Shown: piece by piece, positions 48,301 to 60,155 of the stretch
Numbering within the stretch: the first letter of the stretch is position 1
Layout: every line of letters starts with the position of its first letter
NCBI GenBank assembly: GCA_013076295.1
Contig: RQOL01000210.1
Location: 1 to 64,000, forward strand
Length of the DNA stretch: 64,000 bases
Direction: 5' to 3'
From: Sanderia malayensis
Taxonomy: Eukaryota > Cnidaria > Scyphozoa > Semaeostomeae > Pelagiidae
Translations under genes and position numbers: made by a program
Notes under the pieces: generated by a model
Databases searched by the model: none
What the model was told of the DNA's origin: nothing
Seen by the model: the letters and a program-made list of their open reading frames with translations, nothing else

Positions 48301-50004
48301 ATTTGCACAGCCGATAACAATACAACTATTGACCATAACAATTCAGTAGAAATACAGAATTATTTAAAATCAAAAAGAATAACTCCACTGCAAAATAATC
48401 GCAACCAACAATACATTGAGATAAGACAACTTTGGTTTTCACTGCAGTGCAACAGTGGCGAACGCGAAACAAATTCAATGTTGTTTTGACCAGTGCCCAA
48501 AGGTCACTGACATACGTGTACTCAGCTGAAACGAGTCTAACCATTGGACCTTGGACCATGAATTCCGAACCTGTTACGACAGACTAAAGCAGACAATTAT
48601 ATGGATAATTTTATACGTTGAATTAGCCATATATTCGTCAAGCAAATGAAATATAAAATTGGATTCATCATGCTGACTGGTGTAGGATTTACAAGATTTG
48701 GCACATGTCCGCTCCCGGGAATGTGCAGAGGAAGTATCGAACGATGACAGCTGACCGAAGAGCAAGGATGAATGAACACGGCTGTCCAGTAATTTACCTA
48801 AACTTGAGCAAGCGTGTGTGATTAATCAAAGTTTGGGCAGAGCTTCAGCGTTTACGCTTGCAAACATAACTAATTTCGAACATTCCCGAAAAAGGTAAAG
48901 GAAAAGAGAATATTATTTGGGCCGTTTATAATATACGAGAGAGTAAGTATATTTCTCTTTTTCATTTCTCACAAATTGACTGCCCTTTCCACTTTCTAAA
49001 ATTTATATTTCAAGGAAATATCTGGTTGAAACGAAAACGAGTAGCTACTTGCAAGGAAATAGGAAGCACGTGATCAGATACAAAAATACTTCAAACATAT
49101 AATCGTATAATTTGACATTAACAATTGATTATACTAAATTAAGAGCTTTGAAGTATTAAATATATTCTACTAAAATCTCTGATTAAATCTCTTGTAGTAA
49201 TTAGTTATAATGTATGTAGGCTGTATTCATGTAATTAACAAATTTATTCTGGAAAGTTTTGAGTTTGAGTTTGATCTCATGGTTTTAGCTAAGGTGCAAT
49301 TCGTCTAGGTTGCCATTGGATTAGCCATACGCGAATCTTTATTTGGCCAACCTCATCCTGGCTTATATTTTCCAGTGTATCTTTCATTGACAGCGGAACA
49401 TATTGACGTGGGCGTATATGATAGGTAGCTTCATCTGGACAAAAAATTTTTGTTGATCGTCCAATCCAAAGAATGACCCTAGATGCGATAGATGTTTATT
49501 ATTTTCCTGCAATGATCGCAATAAAATAATGCAAAACAAAGTAATATTTTATTTTGTGAATCAGAGTGCACTTTACCGAAAGCCAACTTGTATTTCTTTT
49601 TCATCACAATGTGAGAGATAGAAAATATGCTTGCCATTTGTCTCTTTCAGAGCCAACACCCAAGAAATGCCAATGGAATTCATTTGTGGTGAACGAATTC
49701 CTGTGGAATTTCTTGGGATGTCATTGCTCGTTATATTCCATTGTATGCTTGATATTTGCTTTAATTCGTCTTTGAATTCGACCTATATAGAAACACAAAT
49801 GTTTTCAAGAATTCATTACGATCAGTGTTATATCCACTTTTTTATTGGCTACAGTGTGATCCTATTATAGGCTATAATGAAAAAAATTTACAACACAAAA
49901 TTTTCAAGTGAATGTTTTTATACGGCATGATATTTGTTGTTTTTTTATATGTTTCGAACAGTTATTTCCTTGAAATCATAGTTGAAAGCAACACAAGAAT
50001 TTAC
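48301..50004. other. Long gene-free stretch
   Basis: No exon series on either strand. I searched the minus strand for further exons of the RING gene and found none with family signature. Confidence 0.4.
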
Positions 50005-50945
50005 CTGAATGCCGCTTTGCATAGCTTCAAGTATTTTGCTATTTTCAGTTTGCCATAACCGTATGTGTAAGTCCTTTGATGATCTGTTGTGGTGAATCAT
50101 TTGGCCATGGTTTCCCCAGAACTTGCACGTGGGCACGGTACAACGCCTCATCACCATCGGACACTCATACTGATGGGGTAGGAGGTTGTTTCTATCCGAA
50201 TATAAGAATGAGGATTGTTAGACATTACTACTTCAATAAAGTTTAGGTGCAATGCCATATTGAGCAACATGTCGTAGATTTGTAAATATATGAGTACCTT
50301 GTCAGCGATGTGGCATTGCAACCGAATTCGCACTCTACTCTTCTTCCAATGCATTCCACTGAAATGTGACTAGCCAGTACTCTTCTTGCCATGTCCTTCT
50401 GGCAATGATCGCATTGGACGAGTTCCATTGGGCAAATTCCTCTGTGTTCCACAGCGTCCCGTCTTAACACAGTCTCATCGCAACCAGCGTTCGGACACCC
50501 AATTGACACTAGGTCACAATCACCCAAATGGTCTTTCACATTTGCTACTGTGGAAGAGAACTCACATAGCTTGCACCGTGCCGATAAGCTCTCGACTACA
50601 GTTCTCAGACTGTAGTTTGTTACTGGAGTTGCTTCCAGGACAGTTCTGCACACTGGACAATACTTCTGGGTTTGGCTGCTATTTTCGATTATTGACATGT
50701 GGCATACTCGGCATATTGTATGTCCACATTTTCCCACAACTGGGTCCATACAAATATCAAGACTAAAAAAATTATTTGAAAGTTGTAATGATATCATAAA
50801 AAACCGAGTGTTCTTTTACCAACTTAATATGTATTTAACAAACACATCAACAAGAGATTTTGCATTAATAGTGTCTTACTCACCACGCTGAACAGTTGAG
50901 GCCTGTGCTATAACTACTTAAAATTTCAATTGATGAGCTTGCCAT
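50005..50945 (-). CDS. RING-finger / TRAF-type zinc-finger protein
   Basis: Exons 50,884-50,945, 50,298-50,762 and 50,005-50,191 join in phase (62, 465 and 187 nt). The start ATG lies in exon 1 (MASSSIEILSSYSTGLNCSA). Across the first junction a C3HC4 RING forms: CSAC, then CGHTICRVC and CPVC. Exon 2 continues with TRAF-type zinc fingers (CKLCEF, GDCDLVSIGCPNAGC, HRGICPMELVQCDHC, HISVECIGRRVECEFGC), and exon 3 adds a CPMVMRRCTVPTCKFWGNHG finger and LRLW-like spacer. This is the layout of TRAF-family E3 ubiquitin ligases that act in TNF/Toll-like signalling. Reading through the third donor ends at NI* near 49,948, so the protein may stop at about 255 aa. I found no coiled coil or MATH (TRAF-C) domain. 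The upstream region is an R repeat. Confidence 0.85.
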
Positions 50946-50959
50946 TCTTTCTTTTCTAC

Positions 50960-52360
50960 CCTGCCACTGAAGTTGTTATTTGAAAGTCTAGATTGTTCAA
51001 ATGACTAATTGAGTGCAGCTTCTTGATTACTTTATTTTAAATTATAACCAATCAAATGCCGTCGGCATTTTCATAAAAATTTTGGAGAAGCTAACATCGG
51101 TTTTTTTTCTTCAAATTGGAACTGACTTCATTTTCAAAATGTTTCGGAACTCGCGTCCTGTTTCAATTTGTATAATGTCATGATATTTACTACCCCATTT
51201 TGCTTATGACAGGTTGATCATTTTACCGACTTTACTTTCTGAAGTATTTTGGCTCACATTTGATATAAACACCGACCTGCACTGAAGGTGCCATGCATTT
51301 CAAGGGCCTTTGAGAAGAAAAAAATTTCTCATTGAAGGGTTTCTCATTTGTTAATGAAATTATTTGGAATTCCCAATATATTCGAATTGTCAAAAATAAG
51401 CCATTCAATATTTAGGCTGCAGTTACGTTATGTACAAAGTTCTTAAGGTTGTTTGGGAAAAGGATTTAATGAATAAGCTCATTATCTTTCAACTGGTCTC
51501 ATTCAGGAACTCGTGCACTTTTTTATTAAGTATCAATTTTCAAAATTTTACCCACAAAATTAACTATTTTGTTCTTGCAGGGCTTTCTTTTTTAGGCTTT
51601 CGCTTTGTTCAGTATTCTTTATGCAGCTCTACTAGCGAAAAATTTATGTTGATGCTGGCGGTTCAGATTAACATTCAAAAGAACGGAGAGAGTTTCAATT
51701 TGCAATTAACTGCTTGCAGCTCCAAATAACATCTATTCAACACTTACTCCCGGACAATGGTTTGTGTATTGTTCACTGTAAGTAGAATAAGCGTATTGAG
51801 TACTTAGACAATATAAGTAGCTTGGGATTCGGCAGCAAATTGATCTTCTGTGCGGCAAAGCAACAAAGCAATTCCCACGTCATCCTCGATATGGTTAATC
51901 GTGAAAAAGCCCATCCCACCAAAAAGATAAGTGGTATGGGTATCGTATCTGAGAAGCATTGAGATGAATTGATTGTGGGAGCAGAGCTGAATGCAGTTGG
52001 AATTTATGTACCATTTATTGACTTTTTGAAATCATTAAAGATCCTTCAGCATTGAATTCATGACAGTTCTCAAGTTGACCCTAGCAGTTCTCAAACATCC
52101 CCTAAGAGTTCTCAAACTAATTTATAAAATTGCATGCAATGTATTGTAGATTGTGATTTTAATTTGTATTTTTTGATGCAGAAGGGACTCTGTGTTATAA
52201 ATAATTTAATATGGAAATATAATATGAAATATATCGAATGGAATACATGTATTATGTAATTCTTCCTTTGTTTTCAACTTCTTGCTATATTAATTTTTTG
52301 GATATTTGGGTTTATCTGATGGCGTTCTTGCAACACTAAGCAATATTTAAAGCACACTTT
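50960..52360 (-). repeat. Repeat R copy 3 (inverted, uninterrupted)
   Basis: Reverse of R copy 2: 51,430 pairs with about 20,110 and 52,040 with about 19,500. It lacks both nested TIR elements and about 250 bp of the AT-rich part, so it gives the empty-site state for copy 2. It ends within a few bases of the RING gene 5' UTR and may supply its promoter. Confidence 0.85.
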
Positions 52361-53664
52361 AAACACAGTGCAGAATGAAGTACCTTACTCAATAATCCTT
52401 CATTCTTGTCTTCGACACCATGAAAAGTAAAGCTAATAACGCCACATATATGCGACGTTACCCCCCCTCCCCCATATGTTCAATTAATGCTTATTTATTA
52501 TACATTTTGAACGGTAGCTATTGTATGCCTTTTTTTCCTTCTGTGCCAACGATTTTCATATATCGCAAAAGATGTCCGTGAAGTTGTTAGTCAAAAGATG
52601 TCCGTGAAGTTCCTGTCTAAGTATAATTTCGAAGGCTTTTTTCAAAATGGCTCGGAACTTGCGGTCTCTTTAATTTTAGATAAGAACTCCATATTGACAG
52701 GTTGAAAATTTTACCGAGCATTTATTCTGCAGTTTTTGGCATGCATCTCAATGTGAGCACCGAGCTGCTTTTAGGCAATGGTAAACATCCAAGAGCTTTT
52801 TCAAGGGTCTCTTATCTGTTAATCTTTTCACAATAATAACGATTATTTAGCCGAATATTTAATAGGTATTTCATTGCATAAGTTCAATGAATCGCAGAGC
52901 TGAATAAGTACATTCCAGATATATAAGAAGATGAAGTCATGCTGTAGCTATGGATATGCTATACGATCTATTGAATACGAAGCATTTGCTTTATGCGTTC
53001 TGAAATTTATAATACATTCACTGTGAACAACTTATGAACATTATAATTATTTGGATTCCATAATAGACCCGCGTATAATAATTTGGCTGAGGACAATTCT
53101 TATAGAACCATTGCACTGTTATTAGTATGCGAGCTTAAAATGTCTTGCAACGATGTTGCTATATAGCTTACTCTATGTACGTACAAGCTATTATTCACGC
53201 CATTTTTCCCGCATTAGACCTGATCCTCCTCATTCATTCTTCATAATTCAGTGTTTCCATTGATTATGTTCGATAATGAATGAATGAATTGGACGTTATG
53301 AATTATCTAACTAGGTCATTAAAGTACACTGCTTTTCTGCTCAATGTTGTGTCGCTTTTCAGCTTCGGCGTAATACAGATGTTTATCAAGTCCAATTTAA
53401 ATAGTTAAATACCAAAATTCTGCGGTGTCATATAAAAACGATAGGCACTATCACTGACAATATACCACAGACTTTTATATACGAGGTTGTATTACGGAGG
53501 TTTCTCTTGTTAATGTTGCGTTGTGCTACGAACACAAACTGGTCATTTCTTTCACAGCTTTCACTGCGGCTTTCTTTGAAAATGAAGTTATTTTGTTTAA
53601 AAAGCTTAGATTCGCAAGATAGTTTTCATTTTGTGAAACGCTAACAAATGTTATTACGGCCTTA
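52361..53664. other. Intergenic, nothing recognised
   Basis: AT-rich; only a short direct repeat of AAAGATGTCCGTGAAGTT near 52,568 and 52,594 stands out. Confidence 0.4.
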
Positions 53665-54583
53665 AGCCCCGTTTACATTACGAAAAGTAACCCGGGTTCA
53701 ACCCAGCTAACTGAACCTAGGGTGAACCCGGGTTCAACCCAGTTTCGTTTACACTACAGCGGGTCTTTGAGAAGTGTAAACGACAAAGTGGGTTGAATGT
53801 AGATTGCTTATGGTTACGCGTGCGCAGTTGAATTACATCCATTTTTGCATAAAGAGGATACTCAATTCAGGCAGACAATTTCGGTTAGAAAGCGTGTAGC
53901 AGTAGCACTATGGAGGTTGGCCAATTACAAGACTCTTGGGGTCTTGTAATTGGCCTATCCCCCATTATTTTATCCATTTGATCAAAAAATTTGAATGTTG
54001 TCCTGCTCCTTCCAGACAAATTCTTGTTGTCTTTAACCTTTTTGTAGCTCTTCTTGAGCTGCTTTACTTTGGCGCTTATTTGTTGGTGAGTTCTCACGAA
54101 CCCACCCTCGTCTTTCAGACGCTTCACCTTTTTTTCGAAAAAGGACTTCGTTCGAGTGCAACTGTCAAGTTGTTGCTGAACCTTTTCATCAGCCCAAATG
54201 CTTATCAAAAGAAGCACTTCATCATCTGACCAAAATGATCCACGATTGGTTGCTTCCATATTTTCTCAACAATAAAACTTTTTGGCTTTCAATTTGTTTC
54301 TCGATGTTTGTTTATTCTTCTTTCTACTATATTTGACAATGGCACGTTTTTCAAATTTCTACACCAATCCGCATGCGCAGAAAAACTAAGCTGGGTTCAA
54401 CCCACACAAAATGAGAAATTGAATCTGGGGTCAACCCGGGTTTAACCCACCTCTGGAGATGGGTCTTTCTAATCCAGGTTCAACCCGGGTTCAACCCACT
54501 TTGGTTGCGTTTACAAAATCTGACGAAATCTTACTGAAGTGGGTTGAAACCAGTATTGTAATTTTCGTACTGTAAACGGGGCT
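53665..54583 (-). mobile_element. PIF/Harbinger-like element carrying only the Myb/SANT gene
   Basis: 919 bp bounded by AGCCCCGTTTACA and TGTAAACGGGGCT with TTA on both sides (53,662-53,664 and 54,584-54,586). Both ends are packed with the subterminal word GGGTTCAACCC and its inverse (about eight copies). A three-base TTA duplication plus a Myb-like ORF is typical of PIF/Harbinger elements, which normally also have a separate DDE transposase gene; here none remains. Confidence 0.8.
53885..54259 (-). CDS. Myb/SANT-like (trihelix) DNA-binding protein of the Harbinger-like element
   Basis: A 124-residue open frame. Residues 8-100 form a Myb_DNA-bind_4-like trihelix: FWSDDEVLLLISIWADEKVQ, the central KSFFEKKVKRLKDEGG, and KVKQLKKSYKKVKDNK with aromatic FKFFDQM. 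In Harbinger elements the Myb-like protein binds subterminal repeats and helps bring the transposase to the nucleus; the GGGTTCAACCC words at both ends of this element are plausible targets. The last ~20 residues read through a perfect inverted repeat (15-bp arms GGCCAATTACAAGAC, 53,919-53,955) and are probably not original. There is no promoter or intron that I can see. Expression is uncertain. Confidence 0.7.
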   Translation of the reverse strand: MEATNRGSFWSDDEVLLLISIWADEKVQQQLDSCTRTKSFFEKKVKRLKDEGGFVRTHQQISAKVKQLKKSYKKVKDNKNLSGRSRTTFKFFDQMDKIMGDRPITRPQESCNWPTSIVLLLHAF

Positions 54584-54586
54584 TTA

Positions 54587-54968
54587 ATTTTACACCTCCC
54601 AGGAATTCATAGACATGAATTTTTATGAAGGCCATCTGTACGTTAATTTTGACGTCAATCTTATAACTCGATCGTCAAAGAATGCCAGTACGCAGGAGCT
54701 CTCCATTACGGACACCGCACCGCTGACCTGTGCCGCTGCTGCATGTCGCTATGAAGATCTAGGTTTAATTTAGTTTTAGCTTAGTATAGTTTAGGTGTCG
54801 TGAAAAAGACAAAGTAGCCATTTACAGTTGAAATTTAAATCACGGTAGTGGTATAATTTTTAAGGATTCTTATCGATTATATAGTTTTAGCTCCTTAGCT
54901 ACAGTCTTGCTTATTAGTTATTGTTGATACATAATAATCATTTTGGTTGCTGTTTTAATAATGAAATG
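54587..54968. other. Unique sequence up to the inner edge of the right arm
   Basis: No feature recognised. It has no counterpart on the left because the left arm meets the N gap. Confidence 0.5.
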
Positions 54969-54986
54969 TTTGAGAAAAAAAAAACT

Positions 54987-57719
54987 ATAACAAAATATAA
55001 AATGACAAAATAACTCAAACATTAAAACATGTTTAAATTATTTTGGCGGAAATTCGGGTTTGATAAATGCTTAAAGGCTCACTATATCAAAGTTTTGGGT
55101 AATTGTATAAGTGAACAAGGTTTTTTAAGGAAAGAAATACAACATCTCGTTGGTTCGTTATAATTTATTTGATTCTTTAGTTTAAAATTTATATTGTTGT
55201 TTAGCACTGCTGTGTTGAAAAAAAGACGATATGAAATCTTGGCGTAATTGCTAATTCTCTCAGATTTATCTGTTGTAAAAGGTAATTTACGTAAATGTTA
55301 TATTTACCTATGTTGGCCAATTAACCAATTGAGTCGACGTTTTGTTTTTAAACAATTGTTTTTCCACAAACTACGGTTGCTGGATGTGGTTGTCACTTAA
55401 TTATTTACTTATTGTTCAAGTGTTATGAGACCCTTCAGAAAAGTATGTGAAGACATATTATTGCATTTTAAAATGAATGTTGTAAAGGGCATTAAAAGAG
55501 ATTAAAGTAAATTAAGCAGAAGAAATGTAAGATATAAAGTACTCGCTGGCTAATGAGAAATGCCACCATAGCGAGGCTGCTGTAAACAAAGTTAATTAAA
55601 GGTGAAGTAATGAACTTGCTTGCTCACTGAACATTATCTTGTCATGGCAAAAGGTGCTAAAACCAAGGAAGAGATGGCCATAGCCAGTACCATAAAGGGA
55701 AACTGAGTGGCACCGAAAATAACAGCCTGGGATGGGATGTGAACCATCAGTTATACACGATGACAGAAGGTGGAGATGGAGATGAAGTCGTAAATAATTG
55801 ATAGTATTGCAGAAATTAAAGTGACTCGAATTTCGAATAAATTGGGGGTAAGGTAGGATACAGCTAGAAGAAGAGAAGAGTAAGGTACAGTGCGTACTGC
55901 CGCCCAAGAACTAAATGGTTTGGTAGAGAGGGTACGGCAACCCACCATCAAATAAAGATGGCAAAACCTGTATTTTTCTCTGCTGAAAGTCTTCACGAAG
56001 TCACTGACCTTAGCAGCACCAAAGCTTTACCGATATACTGAGTGCCGTACCTCACGTCTAGTATAGGAAACATTATCAGAAAACCACCCCGGGACACAAG
56101 TGAAATTACAAATTTTGAAATACCTTATTTCCTCTAATTAGCGCCCATTCATTGTGTTTGTATTGAGAGAAATGTTTGTAAGCATCTATAGTTTGTTGCA
56201 AGCCTCTGTGTGCTTTTGAAGTTGAATGCAATATTAAATATAATAAATAGTTCATTGGTATATCTTTTATGGGAAGCATTCGATTGATTTATTTTTAATC
56301 CGCTGATGTTTTCGCATTGGCGATTTTTATTTGTTTTTATACTAATGTTTTGCCACATCAAGGTTTTTTCTTCCTTTTCACTGCAACTTTTGTTAATTAA
56401 ATTAAGAAACTTTTAAGAAACTTTTAGAACTAAAATGTGGCTAAAAATTAAGAAACTTTTACTACTAGGCCTTGAGCCAGGTTTCTTATAAAAGAAAATA
56501 ACGTGTAATGGATGAAGCTATGAAGATGGATCACGCTAACGCACGGAAACATTAACTGCATATTGAAATCAGCACCTTCAACAGTTGTACAGACCGTTTG
56601 TTGAGAATCAAAGTTAAAAAACCTTCATTTTCCAAAACAAAAATGATGGGCAGGTAGACAGAAACACAGAACACAGATCTCAGACACAGAACACAACATT
56701 TTCCCCCATCACCAACATCTACTCGCTTGTGCATGCGCGTCGCGAGTCAAAAACTAAAGCAGAAGGAATGCCGTGTGTAGTAATGATGAAGGATTTTTGT
56801 TCTTAAATATTCTTGTCTCGTGGTAGTATGTTAGCACCTTCATTAATTTGAAAAATGCATTTCGCTTGATGTTACAACAACAAAATATCTACTGTGATAT
56901 ATATTTGTTGAGTTCTCTGTTAAAAATACAAAACAAAATCCCTAACATTTAGAAAAGCTATTGCAAAATATGGATACAGTCTCAATTATACGGAAGCAGA
57001 CATTCTGAAATAGTTCCACAACCATGACCATGCATAAAGATTAATGATTAATAATTCCACGATTATGACCACCGATAACGAGATTGGTATTCTTTTTCCT
57101 AGAAAATAATTATTTGTGTCAATAGATGACTCTCTGTTCGAGGACAATTGTCTTATTAGGTATTTCACATTTTTATAGAATAAAATATCACAAGAATCAG
57201 AATAACCTGCTCTGATACACTTCGGCTTGAGGTCGAGCCTTAAAAAAAAATAACAGTTCTGTCTAATCTCATCTTAATAATAATAGCTCTGTTTCATTTT
57301 ATTCCATTAATTAAAAGAATGAACATAAATTTAAGAAGAACGAAATGAAACCAAAGTGACAATAATAAAAAACATAAGACGCCAGAACGTTGGTAGAGTA
57401 AGTGGCCCGCTAAGAAGCAAAGACCTATTGTAATGGTTATCCCTGGAAAACATTTGTGATTACGCCCCTTAAATCGACTAAATATGCTGTCAAAAATATT
57501 TCCAAAAATATTGATCATGTTGTATTACGTTAGTTTTTTATCTCTTGACTTGATCCTTAATTCGAATAGCAAAGTGAAAATAATGTTATAATTGGAAGTT
57601 ATTAGTATTATTAAATTTGGTTGCTTTCACTGAAAGGTCACTTTTACACCCCGTAACAAAATGGTAGGGAGAGCGCCTGGCGCGTCTCTGGCGTCTCTGC
57701 AGAAAACTTTGTAGGAGTG
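54987..57719. other. Gene-free inner part of the right arm
   Basis: Mirror of 29,628-32,355; apart from the partial element at 56,285-56,505, no exon, RNA or repeat recognised. Confidence 0.4.
56285..56505 (+). mobile_element. Right-arm copy of partial TTATAAGAAACC element
   Basis: Mirror of 30,840-31,060, ending in GAGCCAGGTTTCTTATAAAA. Confidence 0.6.
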
Positions 57720-59571
57720 TCATGTTTCCTCACAATTTTCATTGCTTTCGCTGCCGCGTCCATCATTGATGCCATCTCCCAGGAATATGTCCTTAAAAAC
57801 AACATAAATGTTTTCATGTGTCAGCGGAGTGATATTTTTTGCAGACCCCTGCAATTTGCAAGTAATACATATATCTTTGACAAATTCAAAGAGTTTACAT
57901 ACCGTTTCTTCAAAAAACTGGCTAATTTCTTTGTATTCGTCACTTTCCTGGAAAATCTAAATGAATTTGTTACATTAATTGTTGAAAACAACATCTTTCA
58001 TAATGAAAATAAGTAGCCTTGAAATGCTTTATTTTCTTACCGACTCTTTAATATTCAGTACAACTGGGTGGAAAATTCTTTCAGTTTTATGTACAATTTT
58101 CCCATCAAATGTTACCAGCTGGAAATATAATGGTTGATCATCCTTGCTTCCAATATAGTCGTACATTCCCTATAATAATTGGACACTTATGAAACTCATT
58201 ATTGCTAAGGACTTCTTGCTAAATACATCACTTATAAAAAGAATATTCGTAAATTATTGCATTTTGTGGCTGTTGTCGTAAATTAACTGTTAACTACTGC
58301 TACCTGAAAAGTGGTGCCTTCGAGGAAAATCTTGGAAGTGACTCCATTTCTTCCCCGTGCAGATACCTTGATGCCACCGTGGTCGGGTTGCGCAGGGACT
58401 TTTGCTTTCCTGACTTGCCGAAGAACCTGGTAGAAGATATTTTATAGGACATGAGGCAATGAGGCTCTTTGAACTTTGTACTCTAAGAGTACAAAGTTCA
58501 AAGAGCGTAAGAGTGTAAGATAAAGAGTACTACTCTTTATCTTACACTCAATTGAATTACGTTTGAATTACGTGGTGCTGAATACATTACGCACAGCTGC
58601 CATACTTCTGGGCGTAGCAATTTCTTCGCGGTCCGTTTCAACAGCAACCTATTTTTCAAAGGGTAAATCATTATGCTACTGATAATCGTGCTGATAGAAT
58701 AATGAATATTGAATAAATTTAAATATGACTATTACACGCAGCAAGAACTTCAATCAGTGCCGTAACGGGCCATTGTATGGCCCTCTGTTTATTGGTTTCC
58801 TCTTGTTCAATTTGACCCAAGTTGAGAATTCCACTCTTTAAATTATTCGGGCTCAAGTATTTAGGGGCTTTAAGTGTTGTCCTGCACGGTGAACACGGTG
58901 AGTCAAAACACTGGCCTGATGCTTAATGGAAGCTCACCTCGGAAGTAGAAAGTTTTCGACCAGATGCTTGACAAGCCACGGAGATTAAACTCGGGTGCAA
59001 TGGCTATGTAATAACAAAACATCGTTTTTTAGAAGATCGATGAAGTATTTGCATTTTGTCAAATTGAGATACAATTTATCGGTAGTAGTTGCAACATGTT
59101 TGCAAATGTTACTCCGCTATAGATATGACCTTGCAATAGAACCTTACCTGACCTGTGGCTAATTCGCGTTCCACAGTCTGACAAGCAGCTGAGTGACTCG
59201 TCACCTTTTCCTGCAAGAAGAAGGCTCATGTTTGGTCGCAATATGTCGCATGTAATAGCATTGTGGCCAAGGGCGCACACAAAGCTATTTGAATGGGGGG
59301 AGGGGTGAACATTAGTTTAACCGACATTCCTTAAAATTGTTTTGAGACCGACTTGGGGGTGATTCTTTAGAATAAAAAGGAGTTTAGTTCTGAGCTCTGA
59401 GTTAGTTCTGAGTGAGTTAGAGCTCTTGGTTTGTGAGTTTGATTTTTCGTTCGTCCCTCGGCGAACATTACACATTTTTCGTAATCGACCGACAGATGGC
59501 ATCGTTTCATTGTCGAGAAGTGATAACATTAACGTTACTGTGCTAGTCCTTGGCTGGCCTTGGCTCATCAT
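57720..59571 (-). CDS. G3, right-arm copy with open second exon
   Basis: Mirror of 27,781-29,627. The exon at 59,148-59,210 is 63 nt and open (EKVTSHSAACQTVERELATG), joining its neighbours in phase 0, whereas the left arm lacks two bases here. The presumed 5' exon also differs at its end (LKTILRNVG against LKKISMNIG). All downstream exons are the same. This copy is the better candidate for a functional G3. Function unknown; see the left copy for content. Confidence 0.6.
58464..58549. repeat. Right-arm copies of the two perfect palindromes
   Basis: 43-bp palindrome at 58,464-58,506 and 39-bp palindrome at 58,511-58,549, both unchanged from the left arm in reverse order. Confidence 0.95.
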
Positions 59572-60155
59572 TGAAAAACTGTGATGGTGGTTATTTTGTA
59601 GGTTTACAGATCTGCACAAATAAACATAGCGAAAATAACATAAGTAGAAGTGAAAACGAGGAGAAGGGCACACACACACAGGAAACTTTGAATCTTTACC
59701 GTATGTGTTTCTTGTAAAAAACTTAGATCTCAGAAGGGCCTAATTTTGTTTAAACAATTAAGACCGCGACGACAAAGTGCGTTGTAAATACATCAACTTT
59801 TTCTTTCCTGGTAAAGATAATAAATCTTTAACTTCATATTCTTAAAATATAGTCCTACACCGTTTGGTCACAAAATCTTGGTGGTCCCATTTTCTTTCTT
59901 TCTCAAAAAAAATGAATTTCTGAAAACGAAACAAAGTGCTGTACATGTACATCTGTTTTTTACCCTCTGGATGAGATAATAAATTTTTAATGATATATTA
60001 ATGAAATATAGCTCTGCAAGGTCTGCTCATAAATTTTTTGTCGTGTCTTTTTACGACGACTTTATTTTCGTACATGGTACAGATAATCGGCCTCTGCGTG
60101 GCGAGAACTTTACGCAAGGCGAACCTCGGTTCGGTTTGCCTGGTGAAATCTATTA

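Noticed and set aside
18936..52360. R copies 2 and 3 as part of the large inverted duplication
   Set aside because: Their pairing sum is about 71,540 instead of about 87,350, so they are an independent inverted pair.
53640..54600. piggyBac assignment based on TTAA at the ends
   Set aside because: Symmetric TIRs start AGCCCCG with TTA on each side; the Myb/SANT gene and subterminal repeats fit Harbinger better.
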